64,000 nucleotides of DNA from Escarpia spicata (Eukaryota > Annelida > Polychaeta > Sabellida > Siboglinidae). The stretch spans positions 23,947,726 through 24,011,725 of the forward strand of contig OZ023210.1 in assembly GCA_963995525.1 (NCBI GenBank). Direction: 5' to 3'. The position numbers were made by a program, and so were the translations under genes. Positions 36,610 through 49,400 of the stretch are shown here, piece after piece (the first letter of the stretch is position 1; the number at the start of each line of letters is the position of its first letter). The notes under the pieces are model-generated. The model was not told the origin of the DNA. It ran no database searches and saw only the letters and a list, made by a program, of their open reading frames with translations.

Positions 36610-39600
36610 CCTATTGTACTGTCAAAGTGGTTCTGAGGTTGGAGAGTTGGGGCCAACCCAATTCTCTGCAGCGAGTGTGTTACTCTTACTATCACCACCT
36701 ATTACACTGTCAAGGTGGTTCTGAGGTTGGAGAGTTGGGGCCAACCCCATTCTCTGCAGTTAGTGTGCTATTCGCACTATCACCACCTACTGCACTGGCA
36801 AGGTGGGTCTGAGGTTGGAGAGTTGGGGCCAACCCCACTCTCTGCAGTGAGTGTGCTACTCTCACTATCACCACCTATTGTACTGTCAAGGTGGTTCTGA
36901 GGTTGGAGAGTTGGGACCAACCCCACTCTCTGCAGTGAGTATGCTACTCTCACTCTCACCACCTATTGTACTGTCAAGGTGGTTCTGAGGTTGGAGAGTT
37001 GGGGCCAACTCCACTCTCTGCAGTGAGTGTGCTACTCTCACTATCACCACCTATTTTACTGGTAAGGTGGTTCTGAGTTTGGAGAGTTGGGGCCAACCCC
37101 ACTCTCTGCAGTGAGTATGCTACTCTCACTATCACCACCTACTGTACTGTCAAGGTGGTTCTGAGGTTGGAGAGTTGGGGCCAACCCCACTCTCTGCAGT
37201 GAGTATGCTACTCTCACTATCACCACCTACTGTACTGTCAAGGTGGTTCTGAGGTTGGAGAGTTGGGGCCAACCCCACTCTCTGCAGTGAGTGTGCTACT
37301 CTCACTATCACCACCTATTTTACTGGCAAGGTGGTTCTCAGTTTGGAGAGTTGGGGCCAACCCCATTCTCTGCAGTTAGTGTGCTATTCGCACTATCACC
37401 AACTACTACACCGGCAAGGTGGTTCTGAGTTTGGAGAGTTGGGGCCAACCCCACTCTCTGCAGTGAGTGTGTTACTCGCACTATCACCACCTACTGCACT
37501 GGCAAGGTGGTTCTGAGGTTGGAGAGTTGGGGCCAACCCCATTCTCTGCAGTTAGTGTGCTATTCGCACTATCAACACCTACTACACCGGCAAGTTGGTT
37601 CTGAGGTTGGAGAGTTGGGGCGAACCTCACTCTCTGCAGTGAGTGTGCTACTCTCACTATCACCACCTACTGCACTGGCAAGGTAGTTCTGAGGTTGGAG
37701 AGTTGGGGCCAACCCCTCTCTCTGCAGTGAGTGTGCTACTCTCACTATCACCACCTACTGCACTGGCAAGGTGGTTCTGAGGTTGGAGAGTGGGGGCCAA
37801 CCCCACTGTCTGCAGTGAGTATGCTACTCTCACTCTCACCACCTATTGTACTGTCAAGGTGGTTCTGAGGTTGGAGAGTTGGGGCCAACTCCACTCTCTT
37901 CAGTGAGTGTGCTATTCTCACTATCACCACCTATTTTACTGGTAAGGTGGTTCTGAGTTTGGAGAGTTGGGGCCAACCCCACTCTCTGCAGTGAGTATGC
38001 TACTCTCACTATCACCACCTACTGTACTGTCAAGGTGGTTCTGAGGTTGGAGAGTTGGGGCCAACCCCACTCTCTGCAGTGAGTGTGCTACTCTCACTAT
38101 CACCACCTATTTTACTGGCAAGGTGGTTCTCAGTTTGGAGAGTTGGGGCCAACCCCATTCTCTGCAGTTAGTGTGCTATTCGCACTATCACCACCTACTA
38201 CACCGGCAAGGTGGTTCTGAGGTTGGAGAGTTGGGGCCAACCCCACTCTCTGCAGTGAGAGTGCTACTCGCACTGTCACCACCTACTGCACTGGCAAGGT
38301 GGTTCTGAGGTTGGAGAGTAGGGGACAACCCCATTCTCTGCAGTTAGTGTGCTATTCGCACTATCAACACCTACTACACCGGCAAGTTGGTTCTGAGGTT
38401 GGAGAGTTGGGGCCAACCCCACCCTCTGCAGTGAGTGTGCTACTCTCACTATCACCACCTACTGCACTGGCAAGGTAGTTCTGAGGTTGGAGAGTTGGGG
38501 CCAACCCCACTCTCTGCAGAGAGTGTGCTACTCTCACTATCACCACCTACTGCACTGGCAAGGTGGTTCTGAGGTTGGAGAGTGGGGGCCAACCCCATTC
38601 TCTGCAGCTAGTGTGCTATTCGCACTATCACCACCTACTGCACTGGCAAGGTGGGTCTGAGGTTGGAGAGTTGGGGCCAACCCAACTCTCTGCTGTGAGT
38701 GTGCTACTCTCACTATCACCACCTACTGTACTGTCAAGGTGGGTCTGAGGTTGGAGATTTGGGGCCAACCCCACTCTCTGCAGTTAGTGTGTTATTCGCA
38801 CTATCAACACCTACTACACCGGCAAGTTGTTTCTGAGTTTGGAGAGTTGGGGCCAACCCCACTCTCTGCAGTGAGTTTGCTACTCTCACTATCACCACCT
38901 ACTGCACTGGCAAGGTGGTTCTGAGGTTGGAGAGTGGGGGCCAACCCCATTCTCTGCAGCTAGTGTGCTATTCGCACTATCACCACCTACTGCCCTGGCA
39001 AGGTGGGTCTGAGGTTGGAGAGTTGGGGCCAACCCCACTCTCTGCATTGAGTGTGCTACTCTCACTATCATCACCTACTCCATTGGCAAGGTGGGTCTGA
39101 GGTTGGAGAGTGGGGGCCAACCCCATTCCCTGCAGTTAGTGTGCTATTCGCACTATCAACACCTATTACACCATCAAGTTGGTTCTGAGGTTGGAGAGTT
39201 GGGGCCAACCCCACTCTCTGCAGTGAGTGTGCTACTCTCACTATCACCACCTACTGCACTGGCAAGGTAGTTCTGAGGTTGGAGAGTTGGGGCCAACCCC
39301 ACTCTCTGCAGTGAGTGTGCTACTCTCACTATCACCACCTACTGCACTGGCAAGGTGGTTCTGAGGTTGGAGAGTTGGGGCCAACCCCACTCTCTGCAGT
39401 GAGTGTGCTACTCTCACTATCACCACCTATTGTACTGTCAAAGTGGTTCTGAGGTTGGAGAGTTGGGGCCAACCCAATTCTCTGCAGCGAGTGTGTTACT
39501 CTTACTATCACCACCTATTACACTGTCAAGGTGGTTCTGAGGTTGGAAAGTTGGGGCCAACCCCATTCTCTGCAGTTAGTGTGCTATTCGCACTATCACC

Positions 39601-39800
39601 ACCTACTGCACTGGCAAGGTGGGTCTGAGGTTGGAGAGTTGGGGCCAACCCCACTCTCTGCAGTGAGTGTGCTACTCTCACTATCACCACCTATTGTACT
39701 GTCAAGGTGGTTCTGAGGTTGGAGAGTTGGGGCCAACCCCACTCTCTGCAGTGATTATGCTACTCTCACTATCACCACCTACTGCACTGTCAAGGTGGTT
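36610..39800 (+). repeat. Satellite block related to 40130-43570
   Basis: Unit order matches at offsets of 3,520 bp (40 units) for 36610-37930, 3,344 bp (38 units) for 38123-38546, and 3,784 or 3,783 bp (43 units) for 38739-39716. The copies thus differ by a loss of two and a gain of five whole units, plus a 1-bp deletion. Shared rare markers include CCCTCTCTCTGCAG, ACCACTGTCTGCAG and ACTCCATTGGC. Confidence 0.8.
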
Positions 39801-40129
39801 CTGAGGTTGGAGAGTTGGGGCCAACCCCACTCTCTGCAGTGAGTGTGCTACTCTCACTATCACCACCTATTTTACTGGAAAGGTGGTTCTCAGTTTGGAG
39901 AGTTGGGGCCAACCCCATTATCTGCAGTATGTGTGCTATTCGCACTATCACCACCTACTACACCGGCAAGGTGGTTCTGAGGTTGGAGAGTTGGGGCCAA
40001 CCCCACTCTCTGCATTGAGTGTGCTACTCTCACTATCATCACCTACTGCATTGGCAAGGTGGGTCTGAGGTTGGAGAGTTGGGGCCAACCCCACTCTCTG
40101 CAGTGAGTGTGCTACTCTCACTATCACCA

Positions 40130-43100
40130 CCTATTGTACTGTCAAAGTGGTTCTGAGGTTGGAGAGTTGGGGCCAACCCAATTCTCTGCAGCGAGTGTGT
40201 TACTCTTACTATCACCACCTATTACACTGTCAAGGTGGTTCTGAGGTTGGAGAGTTGGGGCCAACCCCATTCTCTGCAGTTAGTGTGCTATTCGCACTAT
40301 CACCACCTACTGCACTGTCAAGGTGGGTCTGAGGTTGGAGAGTTGGGGCCAACCCCACTCTCTGCAGTGAGTGTGCTACTTTCACTATCACCACCTATTG
40401 TACTGTCAAGGTGGTTCTGAGGTTGGAGAGTTGGGACCAACCCCACTCTCTGCAGTGAGTATGCTACTCTCACTCTCACCACCTATTGTACTGTCAAGTT
40501 GGTTCTGAGGTTGGAGAGTTGGGGCCAACTCCACTCTCTGCAGTGAGTGTGCTACTCTCACTATCACCACCTATTTTACTGGTAAGGTGGTTCTGAGTTT
40601 GGAGAGTTGGGGCCAACCCCACTCTCTGCAGTGAGTATGCTACTCTCACTATCACCACCTACTGTACTGTCAAGGTGGTTCTGAGGTTGGAGAGTTGGGG
40701 CCAACCCCACTCTCTGCAGTGAGTATGCTACTCTCACTATCACCACCTACTGTACTGTCAAGGTGGTTCTGAGGTTGGAGAGTTGGGGCCAACCCCACTC
40801 TCTGCAGTGAGTGTGCTACTCTCACTATCACCACCTATTTTACTGGCAAGGTGGTTCTCAGTTTGGAGAGTTGGGGCCAACCCCATTCTCTGCAGTTAGT
40901 GTGCTATTCGCACTATCACCAACTACTACACCGGCAAGGTGGTTCTGAGTTTGGAGAGTTGGGGCCAACCCCACTCTCTGCAGTGAGTGTGTTACTCGCA
41001 CTATCACCACCTACTGCACTGGCAAGGTGGTTCTGAGGTTGGAGAGTTGGGGCCAACCCCATTCTCTGCAGTTAGTGTGCTATTCGCACTATCAACACCT
41101 ACTACACCGGCAAGTTGGTTCTGAGGTTGGAGAGTTGGGGCCAACCTCACTCTCTGCAGTGAGTGTGCTACTCTCACTATCACCACCTACTGCACTGGCA
41201 AGGTAGTTCTGAGGTTGGAGAGTTGGGGCCAACCCCTCTCTCTGCAGTGAGTGTGCTACTCTCACTATCACCACCTACTGCACTGGCAAGGTGGTTCTGA
41301 GGTTGGAGAGTGGGGGCCAACCCCACTGTCTGCAGTGAGTATGCTACTCTCACTCTCACCACCTATTGTACTGTCAAGGTGGTTCTGAGGTTGGAGAGTT
41401 GGGGCCAACTCCACTCTCTGCAGTGAGTGTGCTACTCTCACTATCACCACCTATTTTACTGGTAAGGTGGTTCTGAGTTTGGAGAGTTGGGGCCAACCCC
41501 ACTCTCTGCAGTTAGTGTGCTATTCGCACTATCACCACCTACTACACCGGCAAGGTGGTTCTGAGGTTGGAGAGTTGGGGCCAACCCCACTCTCTGCAGT
41601 GAGTGTGCTACTCGCACTATCACCACCTACTGCACTGGCAAGGTGGTTCTGAGGTTGGAGAGTTGGGGCCAACCCCATTCTCTGCAGTTAGTGTGCTATT
41701 CGCACTATCAACACCTAATACACCGGCAAGTTGGTTCTGAGGTTGGAGAGTTGGGGCCAACCCCACCCTCTGCAGTGAGTGTGCTACTCTCACTATCACC
41801 ACCTACTGCACTGGCAAGGTAGTTCTGAGGTTGGAGAGTTGGGGCCAACCCCACTCTCTGCAGTGAGTGTGCTACTCTCACTATCACCACCTACTGCACT
41901 GGCAAGGTGGTTCTGAGGTTGGAGAGTGGGGGCCAACCCCATTCTCTGCAGCTAGTGTGCTATTCGCACTATCACCACCTACTGCACTGGCAAGGTGGGT
42001 CTGAGGTTGGAGAGTTGGGGCCAACCCCACTCTCTGCAGTTAGTGTGCTATTCGCACTATCACCACCTACTACACCGGCAAGGTGGTTCTGAGGTTGGAG
42101 ACTTGGGACCAACCCCATTCTCTGCAGTGAGTGTGCTACTCTCATTATCACCACCTACTGCACTGGCAAGGTGGTTGTGAGGTTGGAGAGTTGGGGCCAA
42201 ACCCACTCTCTGCAGTTATTGTGCTACTCTCACTATCTTCACCTACTGCACTGGCAAGTTGGTTCTGAGGTTGGAGAGTGGGGGCCAACCCCATTCTCTG
42301 CAGCTAGTGTGCTATTCGCACTATCACCACCTACTGCACTGGCAAGGTGGGTCTGAGCTTGGAGAGTTGGGGCCAACCCCACTCTCTGCAGTTAGTGTGC
42401 TATTCGCACTATCACCACCTACTACACCGGCAAGGTGGTTCTGAGGTTGGAGAGTTGGGACCAACCCCATTCTCTGCAGTGAGTGTGCTACTCTCACTAT
42501 CACCACCTACTGTACTGTCAAGGTGGGTCTGAGGTTGGAGAGTTGGGGCCAACCCCACTCTCTGCAGTTAGTGTGCTATTCGCACTATCAACACCTACTA
42601 CACCGGCAAGTTGTTTCTGAGTTTGGAGAGTTGGGGCCAACCTCACTCTCTGCAGTGAGTTTGCTACTCTCACTATCACCACCTACTGCACTGGCAAGGT
42701 GGTTCTGAGGTTGGAGAGTGGGGGCCAACCCCATTCTCTGCAGCTAGTGTGCTATTCGCACTATCACCACCTACTGCCCTGGCAAGGTGGGTCTGAGGTT
42801 GGAGAGTTGGGGCCAACCCCACTCTCTGCATTGAGTGTGCTACTCTCACTATCATCACCTACTCCATTGGCAAGGTGGGTCTGAGGTTGGAGAGTGGGGG
42901 CCAACCCCATTCTCTGCAGTTAGTGTGCTATTCGCACTATCAACACCTATTACACCATCAAGTTGGTTCTGAGGTTGGATAGTTGGGGCCAACCCCACTC
43001 TCTGCAGTGAGGTGCTACTCTCACTATCACCACCTACTGCACTGGCAAGGTAGTTCTGAGGTTGGAGAGTTGGGGCCAACCCCACTCTCTGCAGTGAGTG

Positions 43101-43570
43101 TGCTACTCTCACTATCACCACCTACTGCACTGGCAAGGTGGTTCTGAGGTTGGAGAGTTGGGGCCAACCCCACTCTCTGCAGTGAGTGTGCTACTCTCAC
43201 TATCACCACCTATTGTACTGTCAAAGTGGTTCTGAGTTTGGAGAGTTGGGGCCAACCCAATTCTCTGCAGCGAGTGTGTTACTCTTACTATCACCACCTA
43301 TTACACTGTCAAGGTGGTTCTGAGGTTGGAAAGTTGGGGCCAACCCCATTCTCTGCAGTTAGTGTGCTATTCGCACTATCACCACCTACTGCACTGGCAA
43401 GGTGGGTCTGAGGTTGGAGAGTTGGGGCCAACCCCACTCTCTGCAGTGAGTGTGCTACTCTCACTATCACCACCTATTGTACTGTCAAGGTGGTTCTGAG
43501 GTTGGAGAGTTGGGGCCAACCCCACTCTCTGCAGTGATTATGCTACTCTCACTATCACCACCTTCTGCAC
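40130..43570 (+). repeat. Second copy of the 36610-39800 satellite block
   Basis: See the partner block for offsets. Its 3' part is itself the 5' part of the longer duplication that reappears at 58358. Confidence 0.8.
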
Positions 43571-46405
43571 TGGCAAGGTGGTTCTGAGGTTGGAGAGTTG
43601 GGGCCAACCCCACTCTCTGCAGTTAGTTTGCTATTCGCACTATCACCACCTACTACACCGGCAAGGTGGTTCTGAGGTTGGAGAGTTGGGACCAACCCCA
43701 TTCTCTGCAGTGAGTGTGCTACTCTCATTATCACCACCTACTGCACTGGCAAGGTGGTTCTGAGGTTGGAGAGATGGGGCCAAACCCACTCTCTGCAGTT
43801 ATTGTGCTACTCTCACTATCATCACCTACTGCACTGGCAAGGTGGTTCTGAGGTTGGAGAGTGGGGGCCAACCCCATTCTCTGCAGCTAGTGTGCTATTC
43901 GCACTATCACCACCTACTGCACTGGCAAGGTGGGTCTGAGCTTGGAGAGTTGGGGCCAACCCCACTCTCTGCAGTTAGTATGCTATTCGCACTATCACCA
44001 CCTACTACACCGGCAAAGTGGTTCTGAGGTTGGAGAGTTGGGACCAACCCCATTCTCTGCAGTGAGTGTGCTACTCTCACTATCACCACCTACTGTACTG
44101 TCAAGGTGGTTCTGAGGTTGGAGAGTTGGGGCCAACCCCACTCTCTGCAGTGAGTGTGTTACTCTCACTATCATCACCTATTGTAATGGCAAGATGGTTC
44201 TGCGGTTGGAGAGTTGGTGCCAACCCCACTCTCTGCATTGAGTGTGCTACTCTCACTATCATCACCTACTGCATTGGCAAGGTGGGTCTGAGGTTGGAGA
44301 GTTGGGGCCAACCCCACTCTCTGCAGTGAGTGTGCTACTCTTACTATCACAACCTATTACACTGTCAAGGTGGTTCTGAGGTTGGAGAGTTGGGGCCAAC
44401 CACATTCTCTGCAGTTAGTGTGCTATTCGCACTATCACCACCTACTGCACTGGCAAGGTGGGTCTGAGGTTGGAGAGTTGGGGCCAACCCCACTCTCTGC
44501 AGTGAGTGTGCTACTCTCTCACTATCACCACCTATTGTACTGTCATGGTGGTTCTGAGGTTGGAGAGTTGGGGCCAACCCCACTCTCTGCAGTGAGTGTG
44601 CTACTCTCACTATCACCACCTACTGCACTGGCAAGGTGGTTCTGAGGTTGGAGAGTTGGGGCCAACCCCACTCTCTGCAGTGAGTGTGCTACTCTCACTA
44701 TCACCACCTATTGTACTGTCAAAGTGGTTCTGAGGTTGGAGAGTTGGGGCCAACCCAATTCTCTGCAGCGAGTGTGTTACTCTTACTATCACCACCTATT
44801 ACACTGTCAAGGTGGTTCTGAGGTTGGAAAGTTGGGGCCAACCCCATTCTCTGCAGTTAGTGTGCTATTCGCACTATCACCACCTACTGCACTGGCAAGG
44901 TGGGTCTGAGGTTGGAGAGTTGGGGCCAACCCCACTCTCTGCAGTGAGTGTGCTACTCTCACTATCACCACCTATTGTACTGTCAAGGTGGTTCTGAGGT
45001 TGGAGAGTTGGGGCCAACCCCACTCTCTGCAGTGATTATGCTACTCTCACTATCACCACCTACTGCACTGGCAAGGTGGTTCTGAGGTTGGAGAGTTGGG
45101 GCCAACCCCACTCTCTGCAGTTAGTGTGCTATTCGCACTATCACCACCTACTACACCGGCAAGGTGGTTCTGAGGTTGGAGAGTTGGGACCAACCCCATT
45201 CTCTGCAGTGAGTGTGCTACTCTCATTATCACCACCTACTGCACTGGCAAGGTGGTTCTGAGGTTGGAGAGATGGGGCCAAACCCACTCTCTGCAGTTAT
45301 TGTGCTACTCTCACTATCATCACCTACTGCACTGGCAAGGTGGTTCTGAGGTTGGAGAGTGGAGGCCAACCCCATTCTCTGCAGCTAGTGTGCTATTCGC
45401 ACTATCACCACCTACTGCACTGGCAAGGTGGGTCTGAGCTTGGAGAGTTGGGGCCAACCCCACTCTCTGCAGTTAGTATGCTATTCGCACTATCACCACC
45501 TACTACACCGGCAAAGTGGTTCTGAGGTTGGAGAGTTGGGACCAACCCCATTCTCTGCAGTGAGTGTGCTACTCTCACTATCACCACCTACTGTACTGTC
45601 AAGGTGGTTCTGAGGTTGGAGAGTTGGGGCCAACCCCACTCTCTGCAGTGAGTGTGTTACTCTCACTATCATCACCTATTGTACTGGCAAGATGGTTCTG
45701 CGGTTGGAGAGTTGGGGCCAACCCCACTCTCTGCATTGAGTGTGCTACTCTCACTATCATCACCTACTGCATTGGCAAGGTGGGTCTGAGGTTGGAGAGT
45801 TGGGGCCAACCCCACTCTCTGCAGTGAGTGTGCTACTCTTACTATCACAACCTATTACACTGTCAAGGTGGTTCTGAGGTTGGAGAGTTGGGGCCAACCA
45901 CATTCTCTGCAGTTAGTGTGCTATTCGCACTATCACCACCTACTGCACTGGCAAGGTGGGTCTGAGGTTGGAGAGTTGGGGCCAACCCCACTCTCTGCAG
46001 TGAGTGTGCTACTCTCTCACTATCACCACCTATTGTACTGTCATGGTGGTTCTGAGGTTGGAGAGTTGGGGCCAACCCCACTCTCTGCAGTGAGTATGCT
46101 ACTCTCACTATCACCACCTATTGTACTGTCAAGGTGGTTCTGAGGTTGGAGAGTTGGGGCCAACCCCACTCTCTGCAGTGATTATGCTACTCTCACTCTC
46201 ACCACCTATTGTACTGTCAAGGTGGTTCTGAGGTTGGAGAGTTGGGGCCAACTCCACTCTCTGCAGTGAGTGTGCTACTCTCACTATCACCACCTATTTT
46301 ACTGGTAAGGTGCTTCTGAGTTTGGAGAGTTGGGGCCAACCCCACTCTCTGCAGTGAGTATGCTACTCTCACTATCACCACCTACTGTACTGTCAAGGTG
46401 GTTCT
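41907..46405 (+). repeat. Satellite block duplicated near the right end of the window
   Basis: From 41907 to 44329 it matches 58358-60780 at an offset of 16,451 bp. From 44329 to 46405 it matches 61924-64000 at 17,595 bp. The difference of 1,144 bp is 13 units and marks one extra 13-unit repeat in the right copy. Shared rare markers are GGTTGGATAGTTGG, the shortened CAGTGAGGTGCTAC, CTACTCCATTGG, the lengthened ACTCTCTCAC and GGTGCTTCTG. Inside it, a 17-unit block (1,498 bp with a 2-bp insertion) starting near 43578 is repeated from 45076. Confidence 0.88.
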
Positions 46406-49400
46406 GAGGTTGGAGAGTTGGGGCCAACCCCACTCTCTGCAGTGAGTGTGCTACTCTCACTATCACCACCTATTTTACTGGCAAGGTGGTTCTCAGTTTG
46501 GAGAGTTGGGGCCAACCCCATTCTCTGCAGTTAGTGTGCTATTCGCACTATCACCACCTACTACACCGGCAAAGTGGTTCTGAGGTTGGAGAGTTGGGGC
46601 CAACCCCACTCTCTGCATTGAGTGAGCTACTCTCACTATCATCACCTACTGCATTGGCAAGGTGGGTCTGAGGTTGGAGAGTTGGGGCCAACCCCACTCT
46701 CTGCAGTGAGTGTGCTACTCTCACTATCACCACCTACTGCTCTGGCAAGGTGGTTCTGAGGTTGGAGAGTGGGGGCCAACCCCATTCTCTGCAGTTAGTG
46801 TGCTATTCGCACTATCAACACCTACTACACCGGCAAGTTGGTTCTGAGGTTGGAGAGTTGGGGCCAACCCCACTCTCTGCAGTGAGTGTGCTACTCTCTC
46901 ACTATCACCACCTATTGTACTGTCATGGTGGTTCTGAGGTTGGAGAGTTGGGGCCAACCCCACTCTCTGCAGTGAGTATGCTACTCTCACTATCACCACC
47001 TATTGTACTGTCAAGGTGGTTCTGAGTTTGGAGAGTTGGGGCCAACCCCACTCTCTGCAGTGATTATGCTACTCTCACTCTCACCACCTATTGTACTGTC
47101 AAGGTGGTTCTGAGGTTGGAGAGTTGGGGCCAACTCCACTCTCTGCAGTGAGTGTGCTACTCTCACTATCACCACCTAATGTACTGTCAAGGTGGTTCTG
47201 AGGTTGGAGAGTTGGGGCCAACCCCATTCTCTGCAGTTAGTGTGCTATTCGCACTATCAACACCTACTACACCGGCAAGTTGGTTCTGAGGTTGGAGAGT
47301 TGGGGCCAACCCCAATCTCTGCAGTGAGTGTGCTACTCTCACTATCACCACCTACTGCACTGGCAAGGTAGTTCTGAGGTTGGAGAGTTGGGGCCAACCC
47401 CACTCTCTGCAGTGAGTGTGCTACTCTCACTATCACCACCTTCTGCACTGGCAAGGTGGTTCTGAGTTTGGAGAGTGGGGGCCAACCCCATTCTCTGCAG
47501 CTAGTGTGCTATTCGCACTATCACCACCTACTGCACTGGCAAGGTGGGTCTGAGGTTGGAGAGTTGGGGCCAACCCCACTCTCTGCAGTTAGTGTGCTAT
47601 TCGCACAATCACCACCTATTACACCGGCAAGGTGGTTCTGAGGTTGGAGAGTTGGGACCAACCCCATTCTCTGCAGTGAGTGTGCTACTCTCATTATCAC
47701 CACCTACTGCACTGGCAATGTGCTTCTGAGGTTGGAGAGTTGGGGCCAGACCCACTCTCTGCAGTTATGGTGCTACTCTCACTATCATCACCTACTGCAC
47801 TGGCAAGGTGGTTCTGAGGTTGGAGAGTGGGGGCCAACCCCATTCTCTGCAGCTAGTGTGCTATTCGCACTATCACAATCTACTGCACTGGCAAGGTGGG
47901 TCTGAGCTTGGAGAGTTGGGGCTAACCCCACTCTCTGCAGTGAGTGTGTTACTCTCACTATCATCACCTATTGTACTGGCAATATGGTTCTGCGGTTGGA
48001 GAGTTGGGGCCAACCCCACTCTCTGCATTGAGTGTGCTACTCTCACTATCATCACCTACTGCATTGGCAAGGTGGGTCTGAGGTAGGAGAGTTGGGGCCA
48101 ACCCCACTCTCTGCAGTGAGTGTGCTACTCTTACTATCACAACTTATTACACTGTCAAGGTGGTTCTCAGGTTGGAGAGTTGGGGCCAACCCCATTCTCT
48201 GCAGTTAGTGTGCTATTCGCACTATCACCACCTACTGCACTGGCAAGGTGGGTCTGAGGTTGGAGAGTTGGGGCCAACCCCACTCTCTGCAGTGAGTGTG
48301 CTACCTCACTATCACCACCTATTGTACTGTCATGGTGGTTCTGAGGTTGGAGAGTTGGGGCCAACCCCACTCTCTGCAGTGAGTGTGCTACTCTCACTAT
48401 CACCACCTATTTTACTGGCAAGGTGGTTCTCAGTTTGGAGAGTTGGGGCCAACCCCATTCTCTGCAGTTAGTGTGCTATTCGCACTATCACCACCTACTA
48501 CACCGGCAAGGTGGTTCTGAGGTTGGAGAGTTGGGGCCAACCCCACTCTCTGCAGTGAGTGTGCTACTCGCACTATCACCACCTACTGGACTGGCAAGGT
48601 GGTTCTGAGGTTGGAGAGTTGGGGCCAACCCCATTCTCTGCAGTTAGTGTGCTATTCGCACTATCAACATCTACTACACCGGCAAGTTGGTTCTGAATTT
48701 GGAGAGTTGGGGCCAACCCCACTCTCTGCAGTGAGTGTGCTACTCTCACTATCACCACCTACTGCACTGGCAAGGTAGTTCTGAGGTTGGAGAGTAGGGA
48801 TCAATCCCACTCTCTGCAGTGAGTGTGCTACTCTCACTATCACCACCTACTGCACTGGCAAGGTGGTTCTGAGGTTGGAGAGTGGGGGCCAACCCAATTC
48901 TCTGCAGCTAGTGTGCTATTCGCACTATCTCCACCTACTGCACTGGCAAGGTGGGTCTGAGGTTGGAGAGTTGGGGCCAACCCCACTCTCTGCAGTTAGT
49001 GTGCTATTCGCACTATCACCACCTACTGCACCGGCAAGGTGGTTCTGAGGTTGGAGAGTTGGGACCAACCCCATTCTCTGCAGTGAGTGTGCTACTCTCA
49101 CTATCACCACCTACTGTACTGTCAAGGTGGTTCTGAGGTTGGAGAGTTAGGGCCACCCCACTCTCTGCATTGAGTGTGTTACTCTCACTATCACCACCTA
49201 TTGTACTGGCAAGATGGTTCTGCGGTTGGAGAGTTGGGGCCAACCCCACTCTCTGCATTGAGTGTGCTACTCTCACTATCATCACCTACTGCATTGGCAA
49301 GGTGGGTCTGAGGTTGGAGAGTTGGGGCCAACCCCACTCTCTGCAGTGAGTGTGCTACTCTCACTATCACCACCTATTGTACTGTCAAAGTGGTTCTGAG

